Below, piece after piece: positions 36,413-46,903 of a DNA stretch of 64,000 bases. The stretch comes from Hymenopellis radicata (taxonomy: Eukaryota; Basidiomycota; Agaricomycetes; Agaricales; Physalacriaceae), in NCBI GenBank assembly GCA_015501595.1, contig JADNRX010000010.1, positions 186,001 to 250,000 on the forward strand. The letters are read 5' to 3'. The position numbers were made by a program, and so were the translations under genes. The notes beneath the pieces were generated by a model, which ran no database searches, was not told where the DNA came from, and saw nothing but the letters and a program-made list of their open reading frames with translations. Within the stretch, counting starts at the first letter, position 1. Each line of letters opens with the position of its first letter.

Positions 36413-38039
36413 ATGACCCCAACGATTTCAGCCACTACCATGAATGACATTAATGCCGAAATCTCAAAACACGAAGAGACAATCCGGTGTCTGAAATCGC
36501 GTCGGAACGCCCTCACTCTTATCTCCCGCCTTCCGGTAGAAGTCCTCTGCCATATCTTCATTCTCACCTCCCGCGAGTCCACACAGTCACAATGCATACA
36601 GGTGTCCCATGTGTGCACGCAGTGGAGAAATGCAGCTCTGGGATGCCCCGCCCTATGGAGCAACTTAACTTTCAAGAGCGCGCCAGAGTGGGTACACGAG
36701 ATGATTAAACGGTCCATGGAGGCTCCGTTGATCATTAACGCGAACATGGTTTATGGTACTCCGATGATGCGCAACGCAGTAGCAGCGGCGCTGAAGCGCA
36801 TTGGACGAACCGTGGAGCTCACTCTGTCTGGCCCTATCGACGACATGCAAACCACATTCCTCTCATTACACCAACCTGCACCGTTCCTTCGTGTGCTAAG
36901 CCTCACGCAAATCCCCGTACCTTTGAGTACCAGGTTGTCCATTCCGGACGATTTATTTTCGGGATACACGCCCTCTCTGCGGAAACTGACAATCCAATTC
37001 TGCCAATTGGGTTGGAATTCGACATTGTTGAAAAATCTAACACATTTGGTCGTAAGAAGCCCGGGAGAGGATGGCGTCGCTTCCATTGACGAGTTGTTAC
37101 CGGTCTTGAGGAACATGCCACTACTCGAACATCTCGAGCTCTACGATGCGCTTACACTGACAGCTGTCAATCCTGACAGCGACTCTTACTTCCGCCTTGG
37201 CCGCATTCGTGACGTTGTGCAACTTCCACGGCTGTTAGAACTCCGTGTAGGCTCTGGCGTTATGGCCGTTACAGAGCTCCTTCTTCACCTTTCCATTCCC
37301 CTAGCTACCAAAGTCGACATATCCGTGGAGGGCAGCGCGTTCTGCAACCACAGCTTCACACCTTTCCTTTCCGCCCTTGATAGGTGTGTGCAGCACTCGA
37401 CGCGACTTCTTCGTCGGCCGGTCGACACCTTGTCGGTCACTATCGGATCCGCGAGCTATCTGCGAATACAGGCGTGGCCGGATGAAAATCACAATACCAC
37501 GCCTTTCCTCGCCTTGGAACTTGACTGTCTCGGAGCTGGCTGTTTTCCCCCGATAAAGCCAGCTCTGAAAAGTATAAAGCGACATGCTTTCCTGTTCACG
37601 CATTCGAGAACTCCGGCTTCGATCCACCGTTGAATTGGATTCATCTTTAATGGAACTGCTACGCAGATGTTACAATGTAGAAAGCATTGCCTTAGATAAC
37701 GCTACTGCCGACTTCATCAATGTTCTTGGCCTTTCGTCGAGGAAGCGCAATGATGGCAAAAGTAGTGAGGCGTCAGGGTCCCTGGCCTTTCCTGCCCTTC
37801 GTACGTTGTGCATGCGCAATGTCGAATTTCCTTTAGGGGTCGACCATCTTCGTGAAGCTTTAGGCGCTCGTGTATCGCGCGGCATGAAGCTCCATACTCT
37901 TCAGCTGGAGGAATGCGTTGCTTTGTACGAAGATGACGTGGATCGTCTAGTGGGGCTTGTAGAAAAGGTGAATTGGGACGGAGTAGAGCAGAGCATTTCC
38001 GAAGACGAGGATACCAGTGGTTCAGACTTTAGTACTTAA
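36413..38039 (+). CDS. F-box protein, first tandem copy, frameshifted
   Basis: F-box proteins bind Skp1 in SCF ubiquitin ligases and recruit substrates; the target here is unknown. ATG 36413 (MTPTISATTMNDINAEISKH) leads to a short coiled coil and the F-box LISRLPVEVLCHIFILT at about residues 42-58. A Leu-rich C-terminal region of weak repeats follows (LEHLELYDALTLTAV; RLLELRVGSG). The first frame stops at 37633. The remainder, which matches the end of the second copy (CSRIRELRLRS..., ending EDEDTSGSDFST), lies in another frame and ends at 38039. The break is near 37590, within the sequence that aligns with AFPLSRIRNLR of the paralogue. There is no plausible intron there, so the copy is either a recent pseudogene or carries a base-call error. 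Confidence 0.75.
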
Positions 38040-38306
38040 ACATGTATTCTCGCTGTACTCGGTTTAAACACGCGACTTCATACAACCCCTTTCATATCGT
38101 GATCGGCGCCACGTCAATATTGACCATCATCAGTATCCACCTCTATCGTGGATATTCGTCTTTCACACAACTGACGGCTGCATAGAGGCCTGGTGACATA
38201 TTCTTCGAGTCATTTTGCATCTTGCAAGACTTGTACCAATATCGTACGTGCTCAAACCAACAGTCCGTCGAATCCTAATAGCAACCCTATAATACCGACA
38301 GTGATA

Positions 38307-39974
38307 ATGGCCGACTTGGAAGCTCCTACACCCAAAGGATTGGATGACATTGACGCGGAAATCGCGCAGTATGAGAGCGCCGTGCGGACCCTCAAGTCTC
38401 AGCGAAACATGCTGACTCCCATATCCCGCCTTCCTGTCGAAATCCTCTGCCAAATCCTTATTCTCACTACCTACACAACGTGTCCTCCTCACTGGATGGC
38501 AGTCACGCACGTTTGCTCGTACTGGAGAATGGCAGCCCTCAAGTGCCCTGCAATGTGGAGTTACATCACCTTCGAGCGCCCGTCGCGGTGGACTAATGAA
38601 ATGCTCGAAAGGTCCATGCAGGCACCGCTGACACTGCATGTGCTGGACCATTGGCGACTCGGCAGGATGCTCAAGACAGTGTCGACTGCCTTGGAGCACA
38701 TTGGACGCACCGTTGAGCTGCATCTACGCGGCGACTTCTCTACGTTGACCAAATCACTCAACCAACCTGCGCCTAATCTGCACACCTTGATTCTCGAGTA
38801 TAGCGATACTGGCTCGTACTCGGGCATTCCTTGGCAGAGTGTCTCACTACCTGATGATTTTCTCGGTGGAGATACTCCGCGCCTACGCCATCTCGAGCTC
38901 AAGCAGTGCCATCTGTCGTGGAACTCAGGTATATTGAAGGGCCTCACTCATCTCGAGTTGAAGGGTCCGACATCACAGCCTGCTTCCATATCTCAAGTGG
39001 TGTCGGTGTTGAGCAACACTCCCATGCTGGAAGTTCTCCGCTTGCACGGCATACTCGAAAGCGTGGATGCAGCGGCGTACAATACACTGTCCCGTTCCCA
39101 GCATCCCATCCCTCTCACGCGTCTCTCTCGTCTGCATCTTCATTCTGATGTCGTGTCAGCGACAAAACTTTTTCTACATTTATCCTTCCCGACGGATGTG
39201 ATCGTCGATATTTCCGTCAACGCAACGACAGACGCACAGTACGACTTTGGTCCATTCCTCTCCGCACTCGATGAGTGTGGCGCCAACTCAACTAGAGTTC
39301 TCGATCGTCCCATGAACACATTCTATCTTGATTCACTCAGTGTTGGCAGTAGCCTTCGAGTCCGAATCTGGCCGGTTCAGGGTCCTTGCGTCGACCCTCC
39401 TTTCCAACTGGCGATGTCCTGGGATACAGGATTGGCTGGCTACAGCGCGCGTACCAAGGGTATCTTGCAAAACATCGGAGACGCATTTCCGCTCTCTCGG
39501 ATTCGGAATCTTCGATTCCAGTTATTCGATTCCGTGGTTGGGTTTGGGCCGGCGTCCTTTGGCGTCTTTGAAGCATGTCAGCAGCTCAAGTCGCTTGCGT
39601 TGGAGCGCGCCGTGAACAACTTTGTCAAGGCGCTTGGTACCCCCAATCGCCAGGAGGACGGGTCGGAGATTGCAAAGTTCCCGAACCTTCGTGAACTCAG
39701 TATCGTCGATGCGGAGTTTACGGATGGCCATGTAGACGATTTGAGGAACACTCTTCAGTATCGTGGGAGTCGCAAAGCAAGGTTGCGCCTGTTGAGGATG
39801 GAGATGTGTGTCGGCTTGTACCATGACAATGTTACTCTTCTGGAGCCGCTCGTTGGGAAGATGGAGTGGGACCATCAGGAGCTAGATCCTGAGATGTCTG
39901 ATGAGGATTCTGAAAGTCTGTACGACGAGGATGATTACTATGATGAGTACTCGTATGATGATCCTTGGTATTAG
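38307..39974 (+). CDS. F-box protein, second tandem copy, intact
   Basis: This is a single-exon gene of 555 codons starting at ATG 38307 (MADLEAPTPKGLDDIDAEIA). It has a short N-terminal helix (YESAVRTLKSQRN), the F-box PISRLPVEILCQILILTT, and then Leu-rich segments typical of agaricomycete F-box proteins (LRHLELKQCHLSWNSGILKG; LEVLRLHGILESV; PNLRELSIVDAEF). The C-terminus is strongly acidic and tyrosine-rich (YDEDDYYDEYSYDDPWY). It would act as an SCF substrate receptor. Synteny and matching segments throughout show that it is a duplicate of the gene just upstream. The frame also runs back to 38193, but that part lacks similarity to copy one. Confidence 0.82.
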   Translation: MADLEAPTPKGLDDIDAEIAQYESAVRTLKSQRNMLTPISRLPVEILCQILILTTYTTCPPHWMAVTHVCSYWRMAALKCPAMWSYITFERPSRWTNEMLERSMQAPLTLHVLDHWRLGRMLKTVSTALEHIGRTVELHLRGDFSTLTKSLNQPAPNLHTLILEYSDTGSYSGIPWQSVSLPDDFLGGDTPRLRHLELKQCHLSWNSGILKGLTHLELKGPTSQPASISQVVSVLSNTPMLEVLRLHGILESVDAAAYNTLSRSQHPIPLTRLSRLHLHSDVVSATKLFLHLSFPTDVIVDISVNATTDAQYDFGPFLSALDECGANSTRVLDRPMNTFYLDSLSVGSSLRVRIWPVQGPCVDPPFQLAMSWDTGLAGYSARTKGILQNIGDAFPLSRIRNLRFQLFDSVVGFGPASFGVFEACQQLKSLALERAVNNFVKALGTPNRQEDGSEIAKFPNLRELSIVDAEFTDGHVDDLRNTLQYRGSRKARLRLLRMEMCVGLYHDNVTLLEPLVGKMEWDHQELDPEMSDEDSESLYDEDDYYDEYSYDDPWY

Positions 39975-40603
39975 AGTAGCGGCTTTTAAAATAATTCTCT
40001 GGAAGTCTCTCATGTTTGGACCGCCATCATGCAACACTTTCCTCGCGTCTTTCCATCTGAGATATCACGGATTTTGCTCGGATGGTAGGTCCAGGTAGGT
40101 CTCTGCGGGCCAGAGTGCGTGGCCCTTGTCTTCCTTCTTACCACATCGCCACGAGTTCTCTTTCGCAGTTTTAGGCTTTCATTCGTTGTTTTAGGCGTTA
40201 ATTTCCCCCACATGGCGAGTTTCAGGCTGTCGGTATCAATAACACGTCAAGCGCTTCCCCCCAGCTTCTTCCGCGAAGTCATCTGTGCTCTGAGTTGAGA
40301 GTCGGGCGCCAGGCAGCGCTCACATAGGATATATGGGAGCCATGACAATCCAGGAACATTCACGGTAGCTCGAATTCCTCCGAGCAGGATATAAAATAGG
40401 CAGACATTCGGAACAATATCGTCCGCTCTTTTTTCGTGTGCTCGGATTCTCGCACTCGGTTGGCAATGCCTGCGTCTATTCCGCAGGTCGATCCCGATCT
40501 AGACTAACTGCATAGACACTACTAGGTCTTCCATGAAGGCTATTACTGTTCGTGTAGTCACTTGATCCAACGTTTCTTCGCGCGCTGAATTCACGCTCCA
40601 GAC
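39975..40603. other. Intergenic stretch with remnant promoter
   Basis: This holds the 3' side of the second F-box gene, then a TATA-like box at 40390-40397 facing the GH43 remnant. The N-terminal exon of that glycosidase should lie between 40460 and 40600, but I could not read it. Confidence 0.4.
40390..40397 (+). promoter_or_regulatory. TATA-like box TATAAAAT upstream of GH43 remnant
   Basis: The sequence TATAAAAT lies about 210 bases before the first recognisable glycosidase codons. Its position and strand fit a core promoter of the former gene. No expression evidence is available from sequence. Confidence 0.35.
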
Positions 40604-41697
40604 TTGACTACGACTACCTGGACCGATATTCAGATCACGCGCCGTGGTGCGACGTTGAAGGAGGCGTCGCCCATCGTTGTCTGGACGGATTCGACTGCGT
40701 CTAGGTGTTGTAATATTTGTAGGCCTTCGGATTCAAGTCTGTCCTTCCCTCGCGCTGATTATGTTGATCGCAGGCGCTCCGAGATTCATTGGTGCTAGTG
40801 CTACATCATCCTTTCCCAGATACTACTCGGCAGGAACTGCAAATACCTTTGACAATCAGCTTCTGCACGTTTTGAAGGGCTCGACAGCGAGTATGCCTGT
40901 GAGTACTAATCCGCTTACTCCGAGCTCGACAGTATTCCAAATTTCGTTCAATTAAAGCTCGGATCACTGTCCTACCGCGACGTTTGGTCGATCGATGCTA
41001 CCCTTCTGTTCTTGGACTCCACCTACCTTGTCTGCTCTAGCTGAGATGGCGCAATGAAAACGTGTCCAATCTGTTGCTGACCCCAGATCATTGATCAATG
41101 TCTATGGATCGCGTACGGGCCATCTCGGTTCTATCTGCGACCCCAATTTGACGCGTTGTATGAAGCGAAACGACGAGTGCGACAACCGTTGGCAACGCTG
41201 TCAAGAATCAAGATATCCACGCCTACACACGTACGACTGGGAAACTGTGGATGCCAAGGTCAACGAGGGTCCTGGTAAGCGTCATGGGGATATTTGAGGG
41301 CTCAACTTCTTACACTGCAATCCGATTCTCTCAACGCCTCTGCGTGGACCAAGTATTCCGAGCCTGTGTTGACTAGCGCGAATGGCTGAGTTCTTCTTTA
41401 TGAGAACATGATTTACTTTCTCAGACCATGTCTTGAGGAACTACAAGCTCCACTAGGTTTTTCACGCGTCTTCGACCTCACCTGGCACTTGTGATGCGGC
41501 GGGCTACACTGGCGGGCTACACCGGTGTTCAAGTGTACGTTCAAGTCCACGTCTATACCCTCGCAGCACTAAATGTCAACGTGTTCTTAGCGTCAACTGG
41601 AACAGGACGGTCGAACTTGGACGAACCAATGACTCCCGGCACTGAACTTGATGAGAAGGAGAGCTTTGATTCTCCTCGTTGGATCTTCACACATTGA
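40604..41697 (+). pseudogene. Decayed GH43 glycoside hydrolase (arabinanase/arabinofuranosidase type)
   Basis: These are fragments of a secreted five-bladed beta-propeller glycosidase that once attacked arabinose or xylose side chains. In order they read: TTTTWTDIQITR and VVWTDSTASRCCN (from 40604); APRFIG (damaged APE-IH motif, about 40772); YYSAGTANTFDNQLLHVLKG; DVWSIDATLLFL; STYLVCSS; QCLWIA; TGHLGSI; TYDWETVDAKVNEGP; NASAWTKYSEPVLTSANG; VNWN; and PMTPGTELDEK. The order matches the GH43 fold as I know it. Lesions visible directly are an in-frame TGA at 41042-41044 where the family has Trp (SSW-DG), frame changes near 40780, 41113 and 41227, a missing block after NEGP, and a 13-base tandem duplication at 41498. 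Some original introns remain, with good donors. No intact product can be read. Confidence 0.72.
41498..41523 (+). repeat. 13-base tandem duplication inside the GH43 remnant
   Basis: Two adjacent 13-base units, GGCGGGCTACACT and GGCGGGCTACACC, differ only at the last base. A 13-base slip shifts the frame and is one of the marks of decay in the glycosidase remnant. Confidence 0.8.
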
Positions 41698-41964
41698 CCG
41701 GAATGTTACGCCTCGCATTCAAAACTGTCTATCCAACATATATACCCTATGTTATACAACCATTGCTTGGTATCACAGAAAGTGAGCATAGTTTATGCCT
41801 ATAAAAAAGAACATGTCCGTCCAAAGCCCAAAACCACTTGACAAGATGAATAGGAATACAGTGTGGCCGTTAGTGTCGTATTGTCATAGAGTGCTGTGAG
41901 ATCTGTGAGATAACGGTGTGGAAAGGAGAACAAATGACGTACTTCGTGACAGACATGAAGGCGA

Positions 41965-42213
41965 TCAGAGCTTGCCAGACTCATGGAACGTCCTCTCTGA
42001 GGGTTTGGCAGCATGGTGATAATCGTCGCGTAGAGAGAATGAGCTCTTCTTCTTGTGAAGCGTCTTCACAGACTCTCGTCGCTCTCTTGATTCTATTTCC
42101 TCCCCCTCAATGTGATCCACGACAGCGGTTCCCAAGGCAGTCGGCGACGCCACATTTGTTGTAGCCCAGTCGATGCCGTTTGAGAATGTAATGGTGGCGG
42201 TGGACATTTTCAT
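41965..42213 (-). CDS. Small hypothetical protein (82 aa)
   Basis: I do not recognise this protein. It is one 82-codon frame from ATG 42213 (MKMSTATITFSNGIDWATT) to TGA 41965. The first part is uncharged with a Thr/Ala pattern, the middle is acidic then basic (EEIESRERRESVK; LHKKKSSFSLRDD), and the tail is polar. There is no signal peptide or membrane span. The composition looks coding and a methionine pair sits near the start, but there is no motif support. A longer plus-strand frame (42173-42610) overlaps its first codons, so only one of them is likely to be real. Confidence 0.4.
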   Translation of the reverse strand: MKMSTATITFSNGIDWATTNVASPTALGTAVVDHIEGEEIESRERRESVKTLHKKKSSFSLRDDYHHAAKPSERTFHESGKL

Positions 42214-42726
42214 GGGAGAAGACAGCGTGAGTGATTGGGTGGCAGACGACAGAATTCGAAAGGTTCAGGTGATAAATGGAGCGACAATGGAGTGGCTTTA
42301 TATGATGGAGCTGCACAGCCACTTAATAAAGGAGGTCATAGCTCCGGGTCGAGAGGGCTCCAGGTATGATTTCAAATTCTGTCATCGGTGTGTCGCGCTG
42401 CCCGACTTCCGCACTTCATCTGATCTACACCACGTCCGTGTCCACGTCAACGCAGCCTTAATCATTGACGCTAACCATTACCGAGAAGCGCTACCTGGAG
42501 TGCTGTCAACAAGTGACCGCTTTCATGAAGTAATTTGCGCTGGCCTTTGCTGGCACGATCACGAACAATGGCTGTGGACAATGACATCGGACAGAAAATA
42601 CTCCATCTAGTGAGTCATTCGGAGTACAATAAATAATGTGCGAGGGTATGGAGCGTAATCCGTGATTTCAAGGTCCGTGTAAGTAGGCGAATCTAACCCA
42701 AGCGGAGAAAAGCGGGATCACCGCAC
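42214..42726. other. Intergenic stretch
   Basis: This lies between the small 82-residue frame and the 3' end of the DUF676 gene. A plus-strand open frame of 145 codons (42173-42610) is present but has no motif or splice support. Confidence 0.35.
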
Positions 42727-44332
42727 TCAGAGTACAAACGAGTCCGCCCAATGCCTGATAATACCCTCTCCTAAGCGATGGATTTCGAAGCGTTTGAGGT
42801 CGCGCGAGATGATCGTGGCGTGCGAATTGTGACCGATGTTCAAAAAGGCCATCTTCTTTTCGAGGGGCAACTTGTTCAATGACCGCGCCATCGACTGCTG
42901 GAGGGCCGTGAGGACTGGAGCTGGTTCATGATTCTCTGTAACCTTCCCTTTCACCGAAGAGGGCATCGTGTTCTCCCCCGATGTGTCCCCAGGATCATCG
43001 ATAATGTCAGCAACGGCGTTCTCTACCTCGTACTCAAGGTCGGCAAGCATGTGTATGAGACGATCGTGGTTAGACGCATTCTCCTTCTCCAGGAGTTTGA
43101 TCCGGCTGCGCGACGAATGGGCCGCCCTGCCCAGGCGAAATACCACAAGGGATATAAACACTGGTACTAACGCCGGGAGAAGGACATAAAAGACCTACAA
43201 TGGTGTTATAACTTGGTCAGATGCAAGCAAGAAATGAACGAACAATATTGAGAGGGAATCTGAACTGGAGGAAAGGTGGAAGAGCGAAATTCCCAGACTT
43301 CTGTCTGAACCATCCTTTCGAGAACATAGTAGGTTTCGGAGCGGGCGTTGGTGGTCTGTCCGGCAGACGATAAGACGCAATTAAAGGAGTGTATGTCTTG
43401 TCTAGTTCTCTATAGGAGGGTTAGATCAGCTGGATAAAATTGTCGGACACCAACATTTCTAGTCCATTAGAAGAATGCTCTGCGAAAGGATCTGTCAATT
43501 CTATGGCAGCGGTTATGTAGGGGACGGTTCGGTCGTTGATCCTACGGGAAGATGAGAGTGGCAAAAACGGTTTAAAGAGGATCCTTACGCGTTTGCGTAG
43601 ATGCGGAGCGATTGGAATCTCTTCAGAGTCTGATAGAACACCATATCTATGAATGTATGAGAGTCATGAATCGTTCTTCAACATATAGCGTATAGCCTAC
43701 CGGGATCAGCCATAACGTCTAACAAGGCTCGATTGGTCGTAGACCATGTGTCGACGCAGTAGAATTGTTCTCCAGTTCGTGACAAGAATTTGGGACCAAG
43801 TCTGGCGAAGAGTGTCGACAAGAAGGAAGGATAGCGCGGCAGACCCAGATGGGGTGTGGCGATTGTGTTGAAGTTGACTGGCTCAACATTGTTGAAGAAA
43901 CCGCGCTGATGTAGGATGCTGTATACGTGTTCAGCATCCAAGACTATTATTGGCGTGTAGGTGCCATACCCGACGACATAGCGCGATACTAATCCGCCAA
44001 GACTGTATCCGGTAATAGAGAATTTGACAACTGTGTGGTTATACTCGTCTTTCAGCCGTGTGACCTCTGCGAAAATCTACAGGCGCTTGTTACAAAATCA
44101 CAAAGGGACGTGCAAAGGACATCTATACCTCTTCAGCCACTCTCTCGCCGCCCCAGTCTATGCCGTCGTACGTCGAATCGTCGCGGTTGTTCTCCGCTAC
44201 AATGAGGCGCAATTCAACGCCGTCCGGACTCGGTTCGGACTTGGTTTCGAGCATGATGCGCTTGAGTTCGGCCATATGGGAGGGATTGCCCCACATTCCG
44301 TGTACTATTGCGAGGAGATGGATGGGAGCCAT
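42727..44332 (-). CDS. DUF676-type putative serine esterase/lipase
   Basis: This is an alpha/beta-hydrolase of the DUF676 (Rog1-like) family, proposed to hydrolyse membrane or storage lipids. ATG 44332 gives MAPIHLLAIVHGMWGNP, the first beta strand with the oxyanion HGMWG. A later exon holds VKFSITGYSLGGLVSRYVVG, whose GYSLGG carries the nucleophile serine. FNTIATPHLGLPRYPSF and FYCVDTWSTTNRALLDVM follow, as does an NAINDRTVPYITAAIE segment with the probable catalytic Asp. Near the C-terminus there is one hydrophobic segment (YVLLPALVPVFISLVVFRLG), probably a membrane anchor, and the family tail with NIGHNSHATIISRDLKRFE and GEGIIRHWADSFVL. Stop at 42727. About 430-450 residues in about seven exons. 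It is divergent from the next gene. Confidence 0.85.
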
Positions 44333-44742
44333 AGTGGATGAGAGATAGGAACGAGGGAAAGATACTAAGAGACGACATGAGCGCTGCGCCGAACAAATAT
44401 ACTTGCCGTGTGATGACGCAGAGTTGACGGCTCGGCTTCGATCCATTCTGCCCTGAACCGTGAAAGGCATCTTGTTGATCGCCGCCATCATCCGATTCCA
44501 TGAAAGGCGCTTCCACTTGCTGCTTACACTGACCATCTCTTCAATGTTTCCCTTTTACTGTCCCGTCCTAATGGAAGTCAAGTCAACCTGTTTGATCTTC
44601 AAAAGTCTTAAGATTGAGTCGCGACAAAGACCTTGCTCTACGCGTAGTTTAAATGTTTCCAATGCTGTCCAATGCTTTCCATTGCCTCTTTGCTTCCCTC
44701 CCTTCCAGTGGCTGGTACCACAATATTCTGTCTTTTGCTCTT
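44333..44742. other. Divergent promoter region
   Basis: These are 410 bases between the DUF676 gene (minus) and the coiled-coil gene (plus). I see no distinct element. Confidence 0.35.
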
Positions 44743-46205
44743 ATGGCCTCGACTAGTCCTTCCACCCGTAAAGGTGAGTTACTTGGCAGTCCCGCGTCTC
44801 CGACGAGATCTAATTCATCCCTCGAGCTTTCTGGGTTGTATTACTCGATGATTTCTGCAACACGCCCGCAACAAACAGTTATGATAGCTGCGCTATCGAA
44901 GGCCTCGTTGCCGGCTGTATGTCTCTGTGTCCTTGCTACTGGTTTGTGGAACTAATGTCGGAAACTAGATACATCCGTGTGCAAGGAGTTCAAGATACGC
45001 GCAACGGCACAAAACTTCATCAACACACTCATGGACCTTTCACAGGTAAAGAATCTTCATGGACAATTTCCGCCAGGATCTCAAATTCAACCAGATTGCC
45101 CTTCCAGTATTCGACATCGACTCAAATATCGACAACAACCTTCACGAGAAGAAAGGTCCCCTAAACGAGGTCAAGGGAAGTCTCATCATCTTTCCGAGAT
45201 GCAGAGAAATGTACGTCTTATAAACCATCCGGATTCCTATTTAAACTGTCCTTGATGTAGTTTTCGGTTAATTCAAGACCGCTGCCGGCGCAATAACCAT
45301 CCATTTTCTTTGACATTGGATAAGTCCAAACAAACCCTATGTGATATTGGACGAAACCTCGAGGATGCTGTCAATGGCAACGAAAGGTTCAAAAAGATGA
45401 ACGCACACCAAGTGGTACGTCCTTCCATTTTACCTCGGGAACAAGTAATCAACATACAAACAGCGCCTTGAACTAGCCAAACAGCGTGGTAAGGTTCGCG
45501 ATCTACTTAGTCGGCCATCCAATGGTAATCCCGCAAGCATGGACATCGACTCGGCAGAAGATGAAGAGCTTCCATAGTAAGTCTTTCTTCCTCGTCTTGA
45601 TTATGTTTGTCAATCTGTTCTTTGACAGCGAGAACGAGGACCCAGTGCGCTTTGGTACTCCGGCGCGCGCAAGCCCTGTAGCGGGTCCATCACGTTTACG
45701 TGGCGACGAGGATGCAGGTGACAGTGCCACCCAGGATTTGGCGCAGTCCGCTGTCCATGGGATGCCATCCACACCCAAGCGACAATTGTCCCGCCCGGAG
45801 TCATTTTATCAGACACCTCCCGAGTCGAATCGGCGTGAAAGAAGAGGTATCGGACCCATGGCATCTCGTCGTTCACCTTCATCCCCTTCCCCGCCTCCAC
45901 GGACGCTGTCAGTTGCAGTTGGACGTACTCCCGAACCTGATACGACGGCATCTGAGCTCGCGAGGAAGGATCACGAACTCGTGGAATTGCGGCAAGAGAA
46001 TGGAGAACTACGAGAAAAGAACGGCCAGCTACAGGAAGGTCTATCAAGGGCGGAGCAATGGGCTAGGATCTATCATACCGTGACCGCCCAAGTGAACGCC
46101 CAACTCCCGGGTTTTGTGAGTATTCGTTACAATCTCCGACTCCCTACTGAATGCCCTACACAGATGACTTTTCCGACCTTATTCCCTGCTAGTAATCCTA
46201 ACTAA
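44743..46205 (+). CDS. Hypothetical protein with C-terminal coiled coil
   Basis: I do not recognise this protein. ATG 44743 (MASTSPSTRKGELLGSP) opens a Ser-rich exon ending near GTATGT. The following exons read CKEFKIRATAQNFINTLMDL, then FRQDLKFNQIALPVFDIDSN, KGSLIIFPRCRE, FRLIQDRCRRNNHPFSLTLD, and RLELAKQRGKVRDLLSRPSN. A long Pro/Ser-rich disordered part follows (SRRSPSSPSPPPRTLSV), and then a heptad coiled coil (LARKDHELVELRQENGELRE). The last intron (GTGAGT...CACAG) leads to FPTLFPASNPN and TAA 46205. Two joins are unclear: exon 1 to exon 2 does not keep phase with the best acceptor, and the frame changes near 45055 without a normal intron. The length is about 390 residues. Nothing suggests a membrane protein. 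Confidence 0.6.
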
Positions 46206-46601
46206 TGTACGTGTACGACGTGGTTACAATAATATCGAACGGAGAAATCAGTTATTTAAATCTTGGTGCATGGAAAATCCCCTGTGCCATTCTCCTGGTG
46301 AACTAGGACGCGTGAGCCTGCGCACCTTCTATTCTCAGGCCACGCAATTTTCGGGAGCAGACCTCAAAGCCTGGTCGTCTTTCATGATAGATCTTTCCTG
46401 TAATGAGAATTGATGACAAGTGCATAACAAGAAAATTAATGTAAGTCTAGCTACAACATATCTGGGTATCAGTCCGATGGTGTGGTATACATGAGTACTA
46501 ATCGATACAAGGTCATCCATACTAAGTGTCCATAACACACACGTGTCCGTGTTCATGTTGAATAGTGTCCATTCCATCATGTCCTGCAACGATGGAGGCT
46601 C
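46206..46601. other. Convergent 3' region
   Basis: This lies between the coiled-coil gene (plus) and a small minus-strand gene. I see no gene or element. Confidence 0.35.
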
Positions 46602-46903
46602 TTAATGAGCATAACGGATGCTTCGCCTCTTGGTGGGGGTGACGAGGACAAAGTTGGGGGGGAGGTAGGAGGCGCGGTGCTGCTTCTTGGTCATCGAGGT
46701 GACCTTTTTCCACGCATTAACCATGCGGCGCTCCAGATAGCGTGAGTAGGACGTCAAGCGCATCGACTTGGACATGCTGATAAGCCGTGTCAGGGAAACG
46801 GAGACTTGGAAATGGACGGAGATCAAGTGTACCTGAAGTGGTCGTCTTCGGGGAAGGAGAAGAAGGAATCCTTGTAGGAGATCGTGCTCGACGTGGGGGC
46901 CAT
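46602..46903 (-). CDS. Small basic hypothetical protein, two exons
   Basis: I do not recognise this protein. ATG 46903 starts MAPTSSTISYKDSFFSFPED and is joined through GTACAC...TATCAG to a strongly basic exon (MSKSMRLTSYSRYLERRMVN; KKVTSMTKKQHRASYLPPN; TPTKRRSIRYAH) ending at TAA 46602. The product is about 80 residues with a high Lys/Arg content in the second half. The splice sites are good and the phase is kept. A TATA box lies about 125 bases upstream on the same strand, which supports transcription of a short mRNA. Its size and charge would suit a nucleic-acid or organelle-associated protein, but that is only inference. Confidence 0.6.

Noticed and set aside
37572..37608. A 37-base intron to repair the first F-box copy
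   Set aside because: It is too short and would delete the segment that aligns with SRIRNLR of the second copy.
42173..42610. Plus-strand open frame of 145 codons
   Set aside because: It has no recognisable motif and no splice support, and it overlaps the start of the minus-strand small frame. I could not support it as a gene.
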